A stretch of DNA of 6,862 bases, from positions 1,292,242-1,299,103 of the forward strand of contig CP070731.1 of assembly GCA_020347545.1 (NCBI GenBank), in the 5' to 3' direction. A program made the translations under genes and the position numbers. This document shows positions 6,119 to 6,862 of the stretch, one piece after another. Within the stretch, counting starts at the first letter, position 1. Every line of letters starts with the position of its first letter. The stretch is from Flavobacteriaceae bacterium (GTDB taxonomy: Bacteria > Bacteroidota > Bacteroidia > Flavobacteriales > Flavobacteriaceae). The notes below the pieces were generated by a model. That model ran no database searches. It was not told the origin of the DNA and worked only from the letters and a program-made list of their open reading frames with translations.

Positions 6119-6862
6119 TTAATTTTTCAACGCCTCTGCACCACCAACAATCTCAAGGATTTCATTGGTAATAGATGCCTGACGTGCTTTGTTGTATACA
6201 AGAAGCAATTCGTCTCTCAGTTCTGTAGCATTATCCGTTGCTTTGTGCATCGCAGTCATCCTTGCTCCATGTTCAGAAGCGTAAGAATCTCTGATTGCTT
6301 TGTACAATTGCATTTTTAAAGATTTGGGAATAAGGCCCTGTACAATCTCGCTTTTATTTGGTTCAAAAATATAGTCAGCTTCTCCTTCACTTTCTTCTTC
6401 AGAAGACACAATAGGCAAATATTGTTCCTCAGTGATTATTTGAGTAGCAGCATTTTTAAACCTGTTATATACCAAATCGATTTTATCGAAATCACCCTCT
6501 TCAAATCGTTGCATCAGGTCTTCAGCAAAAGGAGCAGTATTTTCAAAAGTCAAATCGTCAAACAATTCGCTTTCGAATTTGTAAATATCAAATTCTTTGG
6601 ATAAAATATCATTTCCTTTTTTACCAATGGTCAAAATCGATATGTCTTTTCCTGCATATTTGGTTTTGGCCAAATGGGTTACTTCTTTAATGATAGAAGA
6701 ATTAAAACCTCCGCAAAGACCTCTGTTCGAAGTGATGGCAACGATCAATACTTTTTTAACCTCTCTTTCCTGCGTGTAAACCCCGCCGTCATCAGCATCA
6801 AGTGTTGCACTCAGGTTTTGTAACAGTTCGGTTAATTTATTAGAATAAGGACGCATTTGCAC
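6119..6862 (-). CDS. atpG: F1F0 ATP synthase gamma subunit (partial, N-terminus beyond the window)
   Basis: The C-terminal 248 or so codons of the gamma subunit, the rotating central shaft of F1 that couples proton flow through F0 to ATP synthesis at the inner membrane. Seen are QMRPY at the edge (end of the N-terminal helix), RGLCGGFN at about residues 47-54 of the visible part, SYASEHGARMTAM at 193-205, and the family signature ITNEILEIVGGAEA at 231-244, which fits the known gamma pattern in full. The C-terminal coiled-coil helix is complete. Family members are about 285-290 residues, so about 40 N-terminal residues lie to the right of the window. The GTG at the very edge is an internal valine codon, not a start. 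It is followed after 22 bp by a strong terminator, so atpG ends its transcription unit and atpD is not downstream. The rest of the atp operon should lie to the right. Confidence 0.97.
   Translation of the reverse strand: MQMRPYSNKLTELLQNLSATLDADDGGVYTQEREVKKVLIVAITSNRGLCGGFNSSIIKEVTHLAKTKYAGKDISILTIGKKGNDILSKEFDIYKFESELFDDLTFENTAPFAEDLMQRFEEGDFDKIDLVYNRFKNAATQIITEEQYLPIVSSEEESEGEADYIFEPNKSEIVQGLIPKSLKMQLYKAIRDSYASEHGARMTAMHKATDNATELRDELLLVYNKARQASITNEILEIVGGAEALKN

Noticed and set aside
6422..6779. Two 60-codon plus-strand frames opposite atpG
   Set aside because: They are antisense shadows of a highly conserved subunit gene.
6862..6862. Reading the GTG at the right edge as the start of a 247-residue protein
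   Set aside because: The gamma subunit normally has about 40 more N-terminal residues and QMRPY is an internal motif; the gene is cut by the window edge.

Overview
The window looks like an ordinary piece of chromosomal core genome from a member of the Bacteroidota, most likely the Flavobacteriia. Three things point there. The DNA is moderately AT-rich, with A/T-rich intergenic gaps and no clear Shine-Dalgarno sites. There are -7 promoter elements of the Bacteroidota form TAnnTTTG (TATCTTTG before the helicase; TATTTTTG on the minus strand before the dehydrogenase). The protein types also fit: a large secreted M14 peptidase, a short 2-hydroxyacid dehydrogenase of the flavobacterial type, and an atpG that is not followed by atpD. 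The genus cannot be fixed from this sequence alone.

Layout, left to right. A small DUF985-type cupin (39-539, +, GTG start) comes first. A 113-bp gap carries two AT-rich inverted repeats and a good -7 element, followed by an RhlE-like DEAD-box RNA helicase (653-1939, +). A 102-bp gap containing a 14-bp palindrome leads to a stand-alone two-CBS-domain protein (2042-2458, +). Its 3' end overlaps by 22 bp, tail to tail, the end of a D-2-hydroxyacid dehydrogenase (2437-3396, -). A short divergent promoter region separates the dehydrogenase from a large exported M14 zinc carboxypeptidase (3444-6041, +). A strong hairpin with T-tracts on both sides (6069-6096) closes this gene. The same hairpin closes the convergent gene for the ATP synthase gamma subunit (atpG, 6119-6862, -), which runs off the right edge and lacks about its first 40 residues.

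The genes do not form one pathway. They are several separate transcription units: nucleotide and RNA housekeeping (helicase, CBS), a probable serine-pathway or other 2-hydroxyacid dehydrogenase, envelope or extracellular peptide degradation (M14), and energy conversion (F1 gamma). No RNA gene, mobile element, CRISPR array, attachment site or origin was seen, and no intergenic stretch exceeds 113 bp. No convincing new biological system was found. The points most worth a second look are the uncharacterised C-terminal half of the M14 protein, the tail-to-tail overlap at 2437-2458, the inverted repeat at the expected -33 position of the helicase promoter, and the terminator placed directly after atpG.
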